In this document: one piece after another, positions 17,340 to 27,310 of the stretch
How positions within the stretch are numbered: position 1 is the first letter of the stretch
How the letters are laid out: the number at the start of each line of letters is the position of its first letter
Notes under the pieces: model-generated
Seen by the model: the letters and a program-made list of their open reading frames with translations, nothing else
The model's database searches: none
Told to the model about the DNA's origin: nothing
From: Leptotrichia sp. HSP-342
GTDB taxonomy: Bacteria; Fusobacteriota; Fusobacteriia; Fusobacteriales; Leptotrichiaceae
Reading direction: 5' to 3'
DNA: 64,000 bases
NCBI RefSeq assembly: GCF_041199995.1
Contig: NZ_CP165646.1
Span: 806,001 to 870,000 of the forward strand
Position numbers and translations under genes: made by a program

Positions 17340-18623
17340 ATGGCAGTAAGTGGGATGAAAAAAAATTATTCCTATTTGTTTGGGATATTGACAATTGTGA
17401 CGTATTTTATAGGATTATTACTTGTAAATCGTGGACTTGGATTTACAAATGTGGCTGTGATTGTTTGTTCAATGATAATATATTATGTGGCAAATGTATA
17501 TAATATGACTGGAATTTACAGATTGAGGGATATTATAATTATTGTTGGAATAAATTTTATACTTGTTGTAATTACAGCGTTTTTACGGATTTTTATTGTA
17601 AATGAAGCAATAATTCTGTTTGGACTGATTACAATGTTTCAGATTATATATCGTTATATTATAATTGTAGGACTTTCAGAACGAAAAAGAGTTGTTTTTG
17701 TTGGAGAAAATGGATATACAAATGATTTGTTGGAGAGTATAAAGAAAGATCGTCAATATAAATTATCGGACTTTCTAAAAGAAGAAAAAAATTTGAGTTC
17801 TTTGACAGAAAAACTGTTAACTTTATGTGAAAATAAAAAAGTTGATATAATCGTTGATTTTACAAGCAATCTTTTATACGATACTAAACTTGTGGATAAG
17901 CTTTTACAGTACAAACTTGGTGGAATGCAATATTATAACTATTTAGAATTTTATGAAATGTATGAGAATAAATTGCCAGTTTCAAACTTGAGTCCAAAAT
18001 GGTTTTTGGAAAATACAGGATTTGAAATTTACTACAACAGTTTTAACTTGAAAGCCAAACGTATTCTCGATATAATTTTTGCACTTTTAATCGGAGTTTG
18101 TGTAATTCCAATTATGATTGTTGCTGCAATAATAATAAAACTGGAGTCGAAAGGACCGATATTCTTTATACAGGAAAGAATTGGGGAAGGAAATAAGCCA
18201 TTTAAAATAGTAAAATTTCGTTCAATGACAACTGATGCGGAAAAAGACGGACCAAAATGGGCTACAAAAAATGACAACCGTGTTACAAAATTTGGTAAAT
18301 TTATGCGTCTTACAAGAATTGACGAATTGCCACAATTGTGGAATGTGCTACGTGGAGAAATGAGTTTCGTAGGACCACGTCCAGAAAGAGAATTTTTTAT
18401 AAAGCAGCTGGAAAAGGAAATTATGTACTACAATTTAAGACACACTGTGAAACCGGGGCTTACTGGCTGGGCACAAGTTATGTATCCGTATGGAGCGAGC
18501 ATTGAAGACGCTTACAGAAAATTGCAGTATGACTTGTATTATATAAAAAATCACGATATTTTATTTGATGTGAAGATATTGTTAAAGACAGTTACGATTG
18601 TGATTTTTGGAAAAGGGAGATAA
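17340..18623 (+). CDS. Undecaprenyl-phosphate sugar phosphotransferase (exopolysaccharide initiating glycosyltransferase)
   Basis: This 427-residue membrane protein has four to five N-terminal hydrophobic helices (about 10-115), a nucleotide-fold-like middle, and a C-terminal bacterial sugar transferase domain from about residue 235. That domain opens with the [13 protein letters not shown] helix, followed by [26 protein letters not shown] and EMSFVGPRP. It transfers a sugar-1-phosphate from a nucleotide sugar to undecaprenyl phosphate at the inner membrane, starting surface polysaccharide repeat units. No polymerase or flippase genes are in this window. Ribosome site AAAAGGAAG lies 11 bases before the start. 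Confidence 0.9.
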   Translation: MAVSGMKKNYSYLFGILTIVTYFIGLLLVNRGLGFTNVAVIVCSMIIYYVANVYNMTGIYRLRDIIIIVGINFILVVITAFLRIFIVNEAIILFGLITMFQIIYRYIIIVGLSERKRVVFVGENGYTNDLLESIKKDRQYKLSDFLKEEKNLSSLTEKLLTLCENKKVDIIVDFTSNLLYDTKLVDKLLQYKLGGMQYYNYLEFYEMYENKLPVSNLSPKWFLENTGFEIYYNSFNLKAKRILDIIFALLIGVCVIPIMIVAAIIIKLESKGPIFFIQERIGEGNKPFKIVKFRSMTTDAEKDGPKWATKNDNRVTKFGKFMRLTRIDELPQLWNVLRGEMSFVGPRPEREFFIKQLEKEIMYYNLRHTVKPGLTGWAQVMYPYGASIEDAYRKLQYDLYYIKNHDILFDVKILLKTVTIVIFGKGR

Positions 18624-18645
18624 TGATTTTAAATTGGAGGAAATT

Positions 18646-20289
18646 ATGATACTAAAGGTGGTAATTGATAAATTTAGATTGGCAGAAGATTTAGAAATTG
18701 AAATAGGTAAAAATTTAACTGCTATATGTGGGCAGAATGGGACAATGAAGAGTACGTTACTTGGATGTATAGCGCAGCCTTTTGGTGTTGGGAGAGGAAG
18801 AAAAAAAGATGATAAAAAAGAAAAGTACTCTGATTGTATGATAGTGAATCAAAAATTTTATACAGATATAAACGATATTTTTAAATTTAGTAAAGAATAT
18901 GATTTACCAGGAAATCACGTTTATCACGTTTATTTCGATAAAGATAGTAATATTATGAAACAAGAAGAAAAAATTGTTTATGAGAATCCATTACAAGTCA
19001 AGTCAAGAAAAAGGCCTGTTGGTGAAAAAAAACATATAAGATTTGTTACTGGGAAAGAACGTTCAACTGGGAAAGGGAATATACCAATTCCTGTAGTTTA
19101 TTTAGGGCTAAGCAGATTATATCCTATTGGAGAAGTTGATAATTTAAAAGAAAACAGTCTTGAATTATCTAATGAAGAAATAAAATTTTTAAAAGAAAAT
19201 TATTCTGAAATATTATTGAGTTTTGACAGCGAAGAATATAAAGATGAAATAAAATTGATTGATAAAAATAAAATATCAACGGGAGGAATTTCTACCAATT
19301 CTTATGACTGGCAAACTATTTCTGCGGGACAGGATAACATTGGTAAAATTATATTAACTGTGTTAGAATTTAAAAGGTTAAAAGAAAAATTTAAAGAAAA
19401 TTATTTTGGAGGAATTTTACTTATTGATGAATTAGAAGCTACATTATATCCTGGGGCTCAGAAAAAATTAATAGAGTTTTTGAATAGATATTCTGCAAGA
19501 TACGATATAAAAGTTATTTTTACTACACATTCTTTAGAGATAATAGAAGAACTTTTAAATAGTAAAACTTACAATAATTCTAAAGTAAATTTTTTAGATA
19601 AAACAAGAGGAAGTTTAATAAATAAAACACGTATAGATTATAATGAAATAAGAAATAATATATTGGTTAAAATAAACGAAGAAAATAATAATCGAAAAGA
19701 AATAAAAATAGATGTATTTTTTGAAGATGAAGAAGGAGAGTATCTTTTTAAAAGAATTGTTTTAAGTAATATAAAAAAATATTGTACATTATATCCTTTA
19801 AAAATAGGAATAACAAATATAGCATCTATATCTAATAAAATATCTCAATTAGAAAATGGAATTATTATTTATGATGCAGATTATAATAAGAAAAGTGTAA
19901 ATTATAAAAACAATTTTAAAAAAGATGTTGAAAATCATAAAAATTCTTTATTTTTTCCGGGAGCAAAATCGTTAGAAAAAGAATGTTTGGAAATTTTATT
20001 AAATATGAAAATGAATGATAAATTTTGGGATGAATGTAAGTGTAATAGTAAGCAAAAATTTCAAGCACAAAGGTTAAAATACACTAGTACAAGTAAACCT
20101 GAACGAGAACAAGATAAACAGTGGTTCTTGAAAGAACGAAAAAATTTTGGGACAAATGGAAAAAAATTGATGGAAAAATTTGAAGTGAAATATAGAAAAG
20201 AAATAGAAGAATTTAATAAAGAATTAGAAAAAAAATTGATAAATCAATTAAAGAAAAATTATGGAATAGTAAAAGAAAGACTAAAATAA
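18646..20289 (+). CDS. SMC/ABC-like ATPase with C-terminal TOPRIM-like domain, putative defence protein
   Basis: The product is 547 residues from ATG 18646, which has GGAGG at good spacing; an upstream frame start at 18607 overlaps the previous gene and is less likely. The N-terminal half is an AAA_21/SMC-like ATPase: ICGQNGTMKSTLLG (P-loop with Met replacing the last Gly), SAGQDN (signature-like), and LLIDELEATLYPGAQ (Walker B) with FTTHSLEI. Residues about 365-460 look TOPRIM-like: VFFEDEEGEYLFKRI (acidic E), IIYDADY (DxD) and FFPGAKSLEKE. This resembles OLD-type or PARIS-type proteins. It pairs with the methylase 12 bp downstream. I do not recognise it as a named system. Confidence 0.7.
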   Translation: MILKVVIDKFRLAEDLEIEIGKNLTAICGQNGTMKSTLLGCIAQPFGVGRGRKKDDKKEKYSDCMIVNQKFYTDINDIFKFSKEYDLPGNHVYHVYFDKDSNIMKQEEKIVYENPLQVKSRKRPVGEKKHIRFVTGKERSTGKGNIPIPVVYLGLSRLYPIGEVDNLKENSLELSNEEIKFLKENYSEILLSFDSEEYKDEIKLIDKNKISTGGISTNSYDWQTISAGQDNIGKIILTVLEFKRLKEKFKENYFGGILLIDELEATLYPGAQKKLIEFLNRYSARYDIKVIFTTHSLEIIEELLNSKTYNNSKVNFLDKTRGSLINKTRIDYNEIRNNILVKINEENNNRKEIKIDVFFEDEEGEYLFKRIVLSNIKKYCTLYPLKIGITNIASISNKISQLENGIIIYDADYNKKSVNYKNNFKKDVENHKNSLFFPGAKSLEKECLEILLNMKMNDKFWDECKCNSKQKFQAQRLKYTSTSKPEREQDKQWFLKERKNFGTNGKKLMEKFEVKYRKEIEEFNKELEKKLINQLKKNYGIVKERLK

Positions 20290-20301
20290 GTAGGTGGTAT
20301 T

Positions 20302-21168
20302 ATGAGAAATTTATTTTCTCCACTACGTTATCCTGGCGGAAAATCAAAGGTTTTTAATATCATAGTTTCTCTTTTTGAAAAAAATGATATTAGAAATCCT
20401 GTATATATAGAGCCTTTTGCTGGAGGAGCAGGTTTAGCATTATTGTTGCTAAAAAAAGAAAAAGTAAAAAAACTGGTACTTAATGATATAGATAAAGGTA
20501 TTTATTCTTTTTGGTATTGCGTTTTAAATCATACAGAAAAGTTTTGTAATATAATAGAAAATATTGAAATTTCTCTTCTTGAGCGAGAGAATCAAAAAAA
20601 AATATATATAAATAAAGAAAATTTGAATTTGTTGGTGGAAGAAAATATTTTAAAATTAGGTGTAGCTACTTTTTATTTAAATAGAGTGAATAGATCTGGG
20701 ATTTTGAAAGCAGGTGTAATAGGTGGTAATTTGCAAAATGGAAATTATAAAATGGATTGTAGATTTAATAAAAATAAATTGATAAAGCAAATAAAAGAAA
20801 TAGGTAGATTAAAAGATAAAATAGAGTTTTATAATTTGGATGTTTTAGAATTTCAGAAAAATATAATAAGCAAAATAAAAAGAGAAAAATTTATATTTTT
20901 TGATCCGCCATATTATAAAAAAGGCCCTGAATTATATACAAATTTTTATAATCATAAAAATCATTTGGAACTTTATGAAACTATAAGAAAAATAACTAAA
21001 AATTGGATTGTTACTTATGATAATTGTGAAGAAATAAAAAAAATTTATAAAAAATTTGATTTTGTAGAATTTGATATAAATTATTCTTTAGAAAATAAAA
21101 TGAAAGCCAAAGAAATTATGATATTTAGCAAGAATATAAAAAATCATGATATTTTTATTATGAAATAA
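20302..21168 (+). CDS. dam: DNA adenine methylase, D12 class (Dam-like)
   Basis: This 288-residue N6-adenine methyltransferase has RYPGGKSK at the N-terminus, SAM motif I EPFAGGAG, a FYLNRVNRSG segment and catalytic motif IV FFDPPYY, in the order of the D12 (alpha) class. The recognition site cannot be predicted safely. It follows the ATPase/TOPRIM-like gene by 12 bp (GTAGGTGG ribosome site) and precedes smc by 22 bp. With the ATPase it forms a two-gene insert, suggesting self/non-self marking rather than housekeeping mismatch repair. Confidence 0.88.
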   Translation: MRNLFSPLRYPGGKSKVFNIIVSLFEKNDIRNPVYIEPFAGGAGLALLLLKKEKVKKLVLNDIDKGIYSFWYCVLNHTEKFCNIIENIEISLLERENQKKIYINKENLNLLVEENILKLGVATFYLNRVNRSGILKAGVIGGNLQNGNYKMDCRFNKNKLIKQIKEIGRLKDKIEFYNLDVLEFQKNIISKIKREKFIFFDPPYYKKGPELYTNFYNHKNHLELYETIRKITKNWIVTYDNCEEIKKIYKKFDFVEFDINYSLENKMKAKEIMIFSKNIKNHDIFIMK

Positions 21169-21190
21169 ATCGGAAGAAAAGAGGAAACAA

Positions 21191-24100
21191 GTGTACTTAA
21201 AAGCATTGGAGCTGACAGGGTTTAAATCGTTTGCAAATAGGACTGTTGTGGAGTTTGATAATGGGATTACTTCCATTGTCGGGCCTAACGGGAGTGGAAA
21301 GAGTAATATTTTGGATGCAATTTTGTGGGTTTTGGGAGAACAGAGTTATAAAAATATACGGGCAAAAGAGAGTTCGGATATTATTTTTTCTGGCGGGAAG
21401 AATAAGAAGCCAAAGTCTATGGCAGAAGTTAGTCTTATTATTGATAACGGAGATAGATATCTGGATGTAGATTTTTCAGAGGTTAAGATTACTCGAAGAA
21501 TTTTTAAGACTGGAGAAAATGAGTATCTAATAAATAACAAGAAATCCAGGCTTAAAGATATTCATAATCTTTTTATGGATACTGGGATTGGAAAGCAGGC
21601 TTACTCGATAATTGGGCAAGGGCGTGTAGAGAGAATTATTGGCTCTTCTCCAAAGGAGTTAAAGGAGATTATTGAAGAGGCGGCTGGAGTCAAAAGGGCT
21701 AAGATTGAGAAGGAAGAGTCTGAGAAAAAGCTGCAGGACTTGAAAAATGAAATTGAAAAAATTGAATATGTAGAAAAAGATTTAAAAAAACGTGTTGATT
21801 ATTTAAAAAATGAGCAGGAAAAAGCTAAACTTTTTAAAGCGTACACAAAAAAAATTGATGTACAGCGGTTTATGATTCTTGAATACAATGTCAATGAAAA
21901 AACTTCATTAAAATATGAATATGAGGAAAAAAGTCAGGAAATAAAGGAAGAACTGGAAAAAAATGAAAATAATTTTTCAGAAAAGCAAGCTGAACTTGAA
22001 AAAACGAATGAAGTAAGAAAAGAATTGTATGAAAATCTGGAAAACCAGAAAAATGAAAACAGCGAAAACTTTAAGAATATGGAAATTCTAAAAGAAGAAT
22101 ATTCAAAACTTGTAAATCAGAATTCTAACTTAGAAACCGAGGCCAATGAAAAAAATAAAAGAAAAAGTATTTTGGAAAAAGATATTGCTGAAAAAGAAGA
22201 ACTTTTGAATAATTCCAGAAATGAGCTTGATTTGATAACAAGGGAATTGGCTATAAAGGAAGAAGAAAAGGATAAATGGGAGGCTAAAGTTGGAGAACTC
22301 AAGCATAAATGTGATAAAATTACAATTGAATTAAAAGAACGAACGCAAAAGAATTCTAATTTTGAAGTGGATAAGATAAAAGTCGCCGGAGAAAATGAAG
22401 ATCTTGAAAAAAGAGTTCAAGGGGCAAAAAATGAAAATAAAAGACAAATTGCCGAAAGAAATGATGTAGAAGCTGAGTTTAATAAAATAAATAAGGAAAA
22501 ACAGACATTTGAAATTCAAAAGTCAGAAAAGGAAAAAGAAAAGCTTGAAAAAGAGCTGAAAATAAAAAAACTTAACGAAAAGATTGATGAACTTAGAAAA
22601 GAATATGCTGAAATAAATAAGCAAAAAAATGAAATTAGCTACAAACTTGAAAGTTTTGAAGTTAAACATAAGGCAATAGCTAGTGCGATTGAAAAAAATG
22701 AGACTTTTAACCGAAGTATAAAACATATTTTGAATGAAAAAATTGATAGTGTAATTGGAGCTTTTGTTAACTTGATTGATGTTCCAGCGGGATTTGAGGA
22801 AGCAATACAGACTTTGTCTGGTGGAATGTTTCAGGATATTGTAGTAAGAGATAGTGAAATTGGAAAAAAATGTATTGAAATTCTGAAAGACAGAAAACTT
22901 GGAAGAGCTTCGTTTTTACCAATTGAAAATATTCGAATTTCAAGAATGAACGAATTTTTGCCAAAAATTGAACAAGTTTCACAACAAAAAAGTTTTCAAA
23001 ATAAAATGCCTCAAGATGAAGTTCAAAATATTATTTTAAATACAAAGGGGAAAAATGGAATTATTGACTTTGCAAGAAATATTGTAAAAGTTGATAAGAA
23101 ATTTTTGAATGAAGATGTAGAAAAGGTTATTCAGTTTGTGTATGGAAATTCAGTTGTTGTGGAAAGTCTGGAAGTTGGAACAGAGCTTTTGAAAAAAGGA
23201 TTTAACGACAGAATTGTTACACTTGAAGGGGATATTATCACTTCTCGTGGGAGAATGACTGGAGGGCATTCATTTAAGGGGAAAGATGAAATTCTTGAGC
23301 GAAAAAAGGAATTGAAATATCTGGAAAGTGAAATTGAGAAAAATAAAAAGAATTTTAAGGAATTTGAAAAAAAATTATCGGAAATAGTTTTGGAAGCTGA
23401 AAAAATTGAAGTAGAAAGAATAGAAGCAGAAAAATTATTTGAAAAATTTAAAAATGATTGTCAGGAATTTAATGAAAATTATGATGACTTTAGTATAAAA
23501 TTTAATCGAAAACAGCGAGAAATCAATACTCTGAACTATGAAATTTCTGAAAATGAGAAATTTATTTTGGAAAAAGAAAACAAAATAAAAGAAAATAAAG
23601 AACTAATTCAGAATATTGAAAAATATATCGAAGAAAATAATCTGAAAATGCAAAATCTGAATGAAGAACTTAAAAAATTTGAAAATATTGATGAATTTAT
23701 TCAGAAATTGAATGAGACGGATAGAGATTACGAAATTTTGAAGGTTCGAACTGATAACAATAAAAATCGTTTTTCAGAAATTGAGTCTGATTACAAGAAA
23801 CTTTTAAGTGAAAAGGCAGAACTGGATGAATTTGAGAAGAAAAGAGAGAGGCTGGGGAATGAACTTTCTGAAAAACTTTCAGATAAAAAGACTGAAATTG
23901 AAAAAAATGAAAAAATTAATGAAAATATATTGAATGAAATCAAGGAATTTGAGAAAAAAATACAGGAAATTGAAGTAAAAGAAAGAAAGTTAATTAGTGA
24001 AATTAAGGATATCGAAGTAAAAATACTGGAAAATAAAAATAATTATGAAAAAATTGTTGAAAAAATTACACGTAATGAAAGTGAACTTGAATTTCAAATA

Positions 24101-24820
24101 GCGGAATTTAAGGAACTTGAAAGCGAAGAAATACTCGAAAATGAGGAATATTTTGAAATTGCTGATGAAGAGGAACTTACAGCAACAAGAAGAAAATTGT
24201 CATCAAATGAGAGAAGCCGTACAGATATTGGGGCAGTCAACCTTGCTTCAATAGATGAATTTGAATATGAAAATGGACGATATCAGGATATTGTGGCACA
24301 GAAGAAGGATTTGCTGGAAAGCCGTGAAACATTGTTTGGATTTATTCGAGAAATCGAAGAGGAAGTTACAAACAAATTTTTTATAGCTTATGAGCAGATA
24401 AACAAGAATTTTCAGTATATGTGTGAAACCATCTTAAATGGAGCAAAAGGAATAATCAAAATGACAGATCCTGAAAACTTGCTTACCACAGGACTGGAAC
24501 TGAGTGTAAAATATAAAAACAAGCCAGAGCAAACTCTTCTTCTTCTTTCAGGAGGAGAAAAATCAATGCTTGCAGTATCATTTATAATGGCAATCTTTAT
24601 GTTCAAGCCAAGTCCATTTACTTTCTTTGATGAAATCGAGGCAGCTCTTGATGAAAAAAATACAAAGAAAATTGTCGAATTATTACATCAGTTTATCAAT
24701 AAGTCGCAATTTATATTAATTACTCATAATAAGGAAACAATGAAAGGATCTCATAGACTTTATGGAGTTACGATGAATAAAGAAATTGGAGAAACTAAGA
24801 TTGTTTCAGTGGACATATAA
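21191..24820 (+). CDS. smc: Chromosome segregation protein SMC
   Basis: This full-length SMC (1209 residues) organises and segregates the chromosome as an ATP-driven dimer with ScpA/ScpB. The N-terminal head starts YLKALELTGFKSFA with Walker A GPNGSGKSN. Two long coiled coils (about 170-500 and 680-1020) flank the hinge (VIGAFVNLIDVPAGFEEAI onward). The C-terminal head has LLLLSGGEKSM and FFDEIEAALDE. Translation starts at GTG 21191 behind AAGAGGAAA. smc usually sits beside rnc or ftsY; neither is adjacent here. Confidence 0.95.
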   Translation: MYLKALELTGFKSFANRTVVEFDNGITSIVGPNGSGKSNILDAILWVLGEQSYKNIRAKESSDIIFSGGKNKKPKSMAEVSLIIDNGDRYLDVDFSEVKITRRIFKTGENEYLINNKKSRLKDIHNLFMDTGIGKQAYSIIGQGRVERIIGSSPKELKEIIEEAAGVKRAKIEKEESEKKLQDLKNEIEKIEYVEKDLKKRVDYLKNEQEKAKLFKAYTKKIDVQRFMILEYNVNEKTSLKYEYEEKSQEIKEELEKNENNFSEKQAELEKTNEVRKELYENLENQKNENSENFKNMEILKEEYSKLVNQNSNLETEANEKNKRKSILEKDIAEKEELLNNSRNELDLITRELAIKEEEKDKWEAKVGELKHKCDKITIELKERTQKNSNFEVDKIKVAGENEDLEKRVQGAKNENKRQIAERNDVEAEFNKINKEKQTFEIQKSEKEKEKLEKELKIKKLNEKIDELRKEYAEINKQKNEISYKLESFEVKHKAIASAIEKNETFNRSIKHILNEKIDSVIGAFVNLIDVPAGFEEAIQTLSGGMFQDIVVRDSEIGKKCIEILKDRKLGRASFLPIENIRISRMNEFLPKIEQVSQQKSFQNKMPQDEVQNIILNTKGKNGIIDFARNIVKVDKKFLNEDVEKVIQFVYGNSVVVESLEVGTELLKKGFNDRIVTLEGDIITSRGRMTGGHSFKGKDEILERKKELKYLESEIEKNKKNFKEFEKKLSEIVLEAEKIEVERIEAEKLFEKFKNDCQEFNENYDDFSIKFNRKQREINTLNYEISENEKFILEKENKIKENKELIQNIEKYIEENNLKMQNLNEELKKFENIDEFIQKLNETDRDYEILKVRTDNNKNRFSEIESDYKKLLSEKAELDEFEKKRERLGNELSEKLSDKKTEIEKNEKINENILNEIKEFEKKIQEIEVKERKLISEIKDIEVKILENKNNYEKIVEKITRNESELEFQIAEFKELESEEILENEEYFEIADEEELTATRRKLSSNERSRTDIGAVNLASIDEFEYENGRYQDIVAQKKDLLESRETLFGFIREIEEEVTNKFFIAYEQINKNFQYMCETILNGAKGIIKMTDPENLLTTGLELSVKYKNKPEQTLLLLSGGEKSMLAVSFIMAIFMFKPSPFTFFDEIEAALDEKNTKKIVELLHQFINKSQFILITHNKETMKGSHRLYGVTMNKEIGETKIVSVDI

Positions 24821-24918
24821 TTTGATAAACTTTTTTACTGGAAATTTTTTGATATTTTTGATAAAATATAGTTAAAATAAATAAAAAGTATAATTTTTGA
24901 AAATTAGAAAGGAGAAAT

Positions 24919-26250
24919 GTGAAAAAGTTTTCACATAGATTGAAAATTATGTTAAAAAAAATATTGGGTTTAATGATGGTACTTGTGTTTTCAGTTATTG
25001 GACTTGCTGAGATAGATACATCACAGATTGCAAATGATTATCCATATAAGGAAAGTGCCATAATGGCGACTGTTCTTGGAACGCCTGCAGAGCAACACTA
25101 TAAGTTTAAAAATCCAAAAGGTCCTAAAGTAAGAAAATTCAAAACAACAAAGACAATTCCTGAGATTCTTAGACAATGGAGTAACTATGAATATGGTGTT
25201 TGGACTCAAAAGAAAGAAGCACCACTAATGATTGTAATTTCAGGTACAGGTTCACTTTATAATAGTGGGATGTCACTTTATTTGGCAAATGTATTTTATG
25301 ATAGAGGCTATAATGTAATCACATTCAGCTCGCCAACGACAATGCCGTATATTGTAAGTCAAAGCAAAAATGCATATGCAGGATATATAAAAGATGAAAC
25401 TGTCCAAATATATGATTTAATAGAAAAAGCAATTTCAAGAGAGAAAGCTGATGGTATGAAATTAAACGGGAGAGTATATATTGGTGGTTACAGTTTGGGA
25501 GGATTTCAGTCTCTTCAAATTCATGAGCTGGATGCCAAAAAGAATAGAAGAATAGGAATAAATAAGTCGCTTATGTTAAATTCACCAGTCAGTATTCTAA
25601 CTGCAACACAGAATTTAGACGGCTTTTTAGTAAAAAATGGAATTTATGATGCAAGAAGCTTGGAAAAATATTTAGATACAATATTTAGCAGACTTATGTA
25701 TGATAAGTCAATTCAGATAAAGGACATTGAGTTCTCAAATCTAACAACTTCATTAGGAAAACTGGGACTTGAAGAAAAAGATTTTGAAGTTCTGACAGGA
25801 CTTCTATTTAGATTCTATTCAGCAAATATGACTTTTGCAGGAGAAGTTTTTAGTGGAAATAACGCGATTGGAAGATTATCTAATAAAAAATCATATAAAA
25901 GATTTGATTCAGTTACTCAGGAATTTAGGGAAGGATTGTCTGTCTCATTTGATGAATATGCTAAGGAAATACTATATCCATACTTAAAAAAATATAAAAA
26001 TCCTAGTCTTGATTTTAATGATTTCATAAATGAATTTGATTTAAGAAGTAGTCAGGATTTTATAAATAAAAATAATAAAAATATTATATTTATAACATCA
26101 ACAAATGATGTTTTGTATTCAAATGATGATATAAATTATATAAACAATACGTTTTCAAACAAGGTATTAATACCGTTTGGAGGGCATACTGGAGTCTTAT
26201 GGCATGCCGATGTGGCAAAATTAATGGTAGATAAATTGGAGGAAAAATAA
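24919..26250 (+). CDS. Secreted alpha/beta hydrolase, partner gene of mlaA
   Basis: This 443-residue protein starts at GTG 24919 (GAAAGGAGAAAT ribosome site). Residues about 9-31 form a signal peptide, so it should be periplasmic. The core has IVISGTGSLYNSG (oxyanion region), the nucleophile elbow GGYSLGG near residue 193, and a late GGHTGVLWH carrying the probable catalytic His. The substrate is unknown. It is 3 bp from mlaA, so co-translation is likely and a role in outer-membrane lipid handling is a reasonable inference. Confidence 0.75.
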   Translation: MKKFSHRLKIMLKKILGLMMVLVFSVIGLAEIDTSQIANDYPYKESAIMATVLGTPAEQHYKFKNPKGPKVRKFKTTKTIPEILRQWSNYEYGVWTQKKEAPLMIVISGTGSLYNSGMSLYLANVFYDRGYNVITFSSPTTMPYIVSQSKNAYAGYIKDETVQIYDLIEKAISREKADGMKLNGRVYIGGYSLGGFQSLQIHELDAKKNRRIGINKSLMLNSPVSILTATQNLDGFLVKNGIYDARSLEKYLDTIFSRLMYDKSIQIKDIEFSNLTTSLGKLGLEEKDFEVLTGLLFRFYSANMTFAGEVFSGNNAIGRLSNKKSYKRFDSVTQEFREGLSVSFDEYAKEILYPYLKKYKNPSLDFNDFINEFDLRSSQDFINKNNKNIIFITSTNDVLYSNDDINYINNTFSNKVLIPFGGHTGVLWHADVAKLMVDKLEEK

Positions 26251-26253
26251 AAA

Positions 26254-27234
26254 ATGGCAGGAAAAAATAAATTTATATTACTAACAGCAATGCTTACTGT
26301 TGCAACAATTTCTCAGTCACGAGGTAACGAATTAAAAAATGAGGAAACAGTAATGTTCGCTGAAGAAATTGAAAAGGAAGCAAACGATGATATTTATATT
26401 GAATTTGTAGATGGAAAGGTTGCTGAAGCACCCGGAAAAAATATTGACAAAGTTTCACGCACAAATATAGCTATGAAGAAAAATAAGAAGGACACTAATG
26501 GATACATTGCCTTTGAACAAGATGGATACGGAGTTCTTGCAACAAATTTGGAAGAGCTGAATGAAGATTATATTGTTTCAAGTCAGGTGTTTCAGCTAAC
26601 AGGAATAAATGATTCGCTAGAACCTTTAAATAGAAGAATGTACGCTTTTAATACACAGCTTGATAGAAAGGTTCTGTATCCAGCTTCACGTGTATATTCG
26701 GCAATAGTTCCAAAACCAATAAGAAAGGGAATCTCAAATTTCTATCAGAATTTCAGTGAGATACCTACATTCGTAAATTCACTGTTACAGTTAAAACCTG
26801 GAAAGGCTGCAAATGCGCTTGGAAGATTTGTGGTAAATTCGACAGTAGGAGTACTAGGAGTAGCTGATGTCGCTAAAAATATGGGAATGAAAAAAGATCC
26901 TGAAACTATGGGAGATACATTAGGACATTACGGAATGGGGACAGGACCATACTTAGTGTTGCCCATGTTTGGACCAAGCAACCTGAGAGATGCCTTTGGA
27001 ACTGCCATAGATTCTGTTGGGGAAGGTGCAGTACGTGGTGTTGTTGATAAAAAACTATTTTTTGATACGGGAGTATTTGACAAGAATGTATATGGATTTA
27101 CAAGACCTGTTGTAACAGGGTTGAATGCACGTTCTATGCTTAGCATGAAGTATGGAGATCTAAATTCGCCGTTTGAATACGACTTAATAAAAGCACTTTA
27201 TTATAATTATAGAAAAATACAAGTTATAAAATAG
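26254..27234 (+). CDS. mlaA: MlaA/VacJ family protein, without lipobox
   Basis: MlaA removes misplaced phospholipids from the outer leaflet of the outer membrane. Residues about 113-290 match the family: DSLEPLNRRMYAFN, VPKPIRKGISNFYQN, PTFVNSLLQ, FVVNSTVGVLG, TMGDTLGHYGMGTGPY and LPMFGPSNLRDAFG. Unlike E. coli MlaA, the N-terminus (FILLTAMLTVATISQSRG) has no Cys, so it looks secreted but not lipid-anchored. An N-terminal extension of about 100 residues precedes the domain. Other mla genes are not in the window. Confidence 0.88.
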   Translation: MAGKNKFILLTAMLTVATISQSRGNELKNEETVMFAEEIEKEANDDIYIEFVDGKVAEAPGKNIDKVSRTNIAMKKNKKDTNGYIAFEQDGYGVLATNLEELNEDYIVSSQVFQLTGINDSLEPLNRRMYAFNTQLDRKVLYPASRVYSAIVPKPIRKGISNFYQNFSEIPTFVNSLLQLKPGKAANALGRFVVNSTVGVLGVADVAKNMGMKKDPETMGDTLGHYGMGTGPYLVLPMFGPSNLRDAFGTAIDSVGEGAVRGVVDKKLFFDTGVFDKNVYGFTRPVVTGLNARSMLSMKYGDLNSPFEYDLIKALYYNYRKIQVIK

Positions 27235-27310
27235 ACAATATTTAAAAATTAAAATTTGTGTTATTCGATAGGAATTATTTAATTTTAAATAAAATTAGGA
27301 GGAAATTAGA

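Noticed and set aside
18646..20289. Naming the ATPase/TOPRIM protein as PARIS or Gabija
   Set aside because: The motifs are only similar in kind. The dam partner is not part of those systems as I know them, so a named assignment is not justified without a profile search.
21231..21470. Plus-strand open frame of 79 codons inside smc
   Set aside because: It is an alternative frame over the SMC Walker A region, which is certain to be coding in the main frame.
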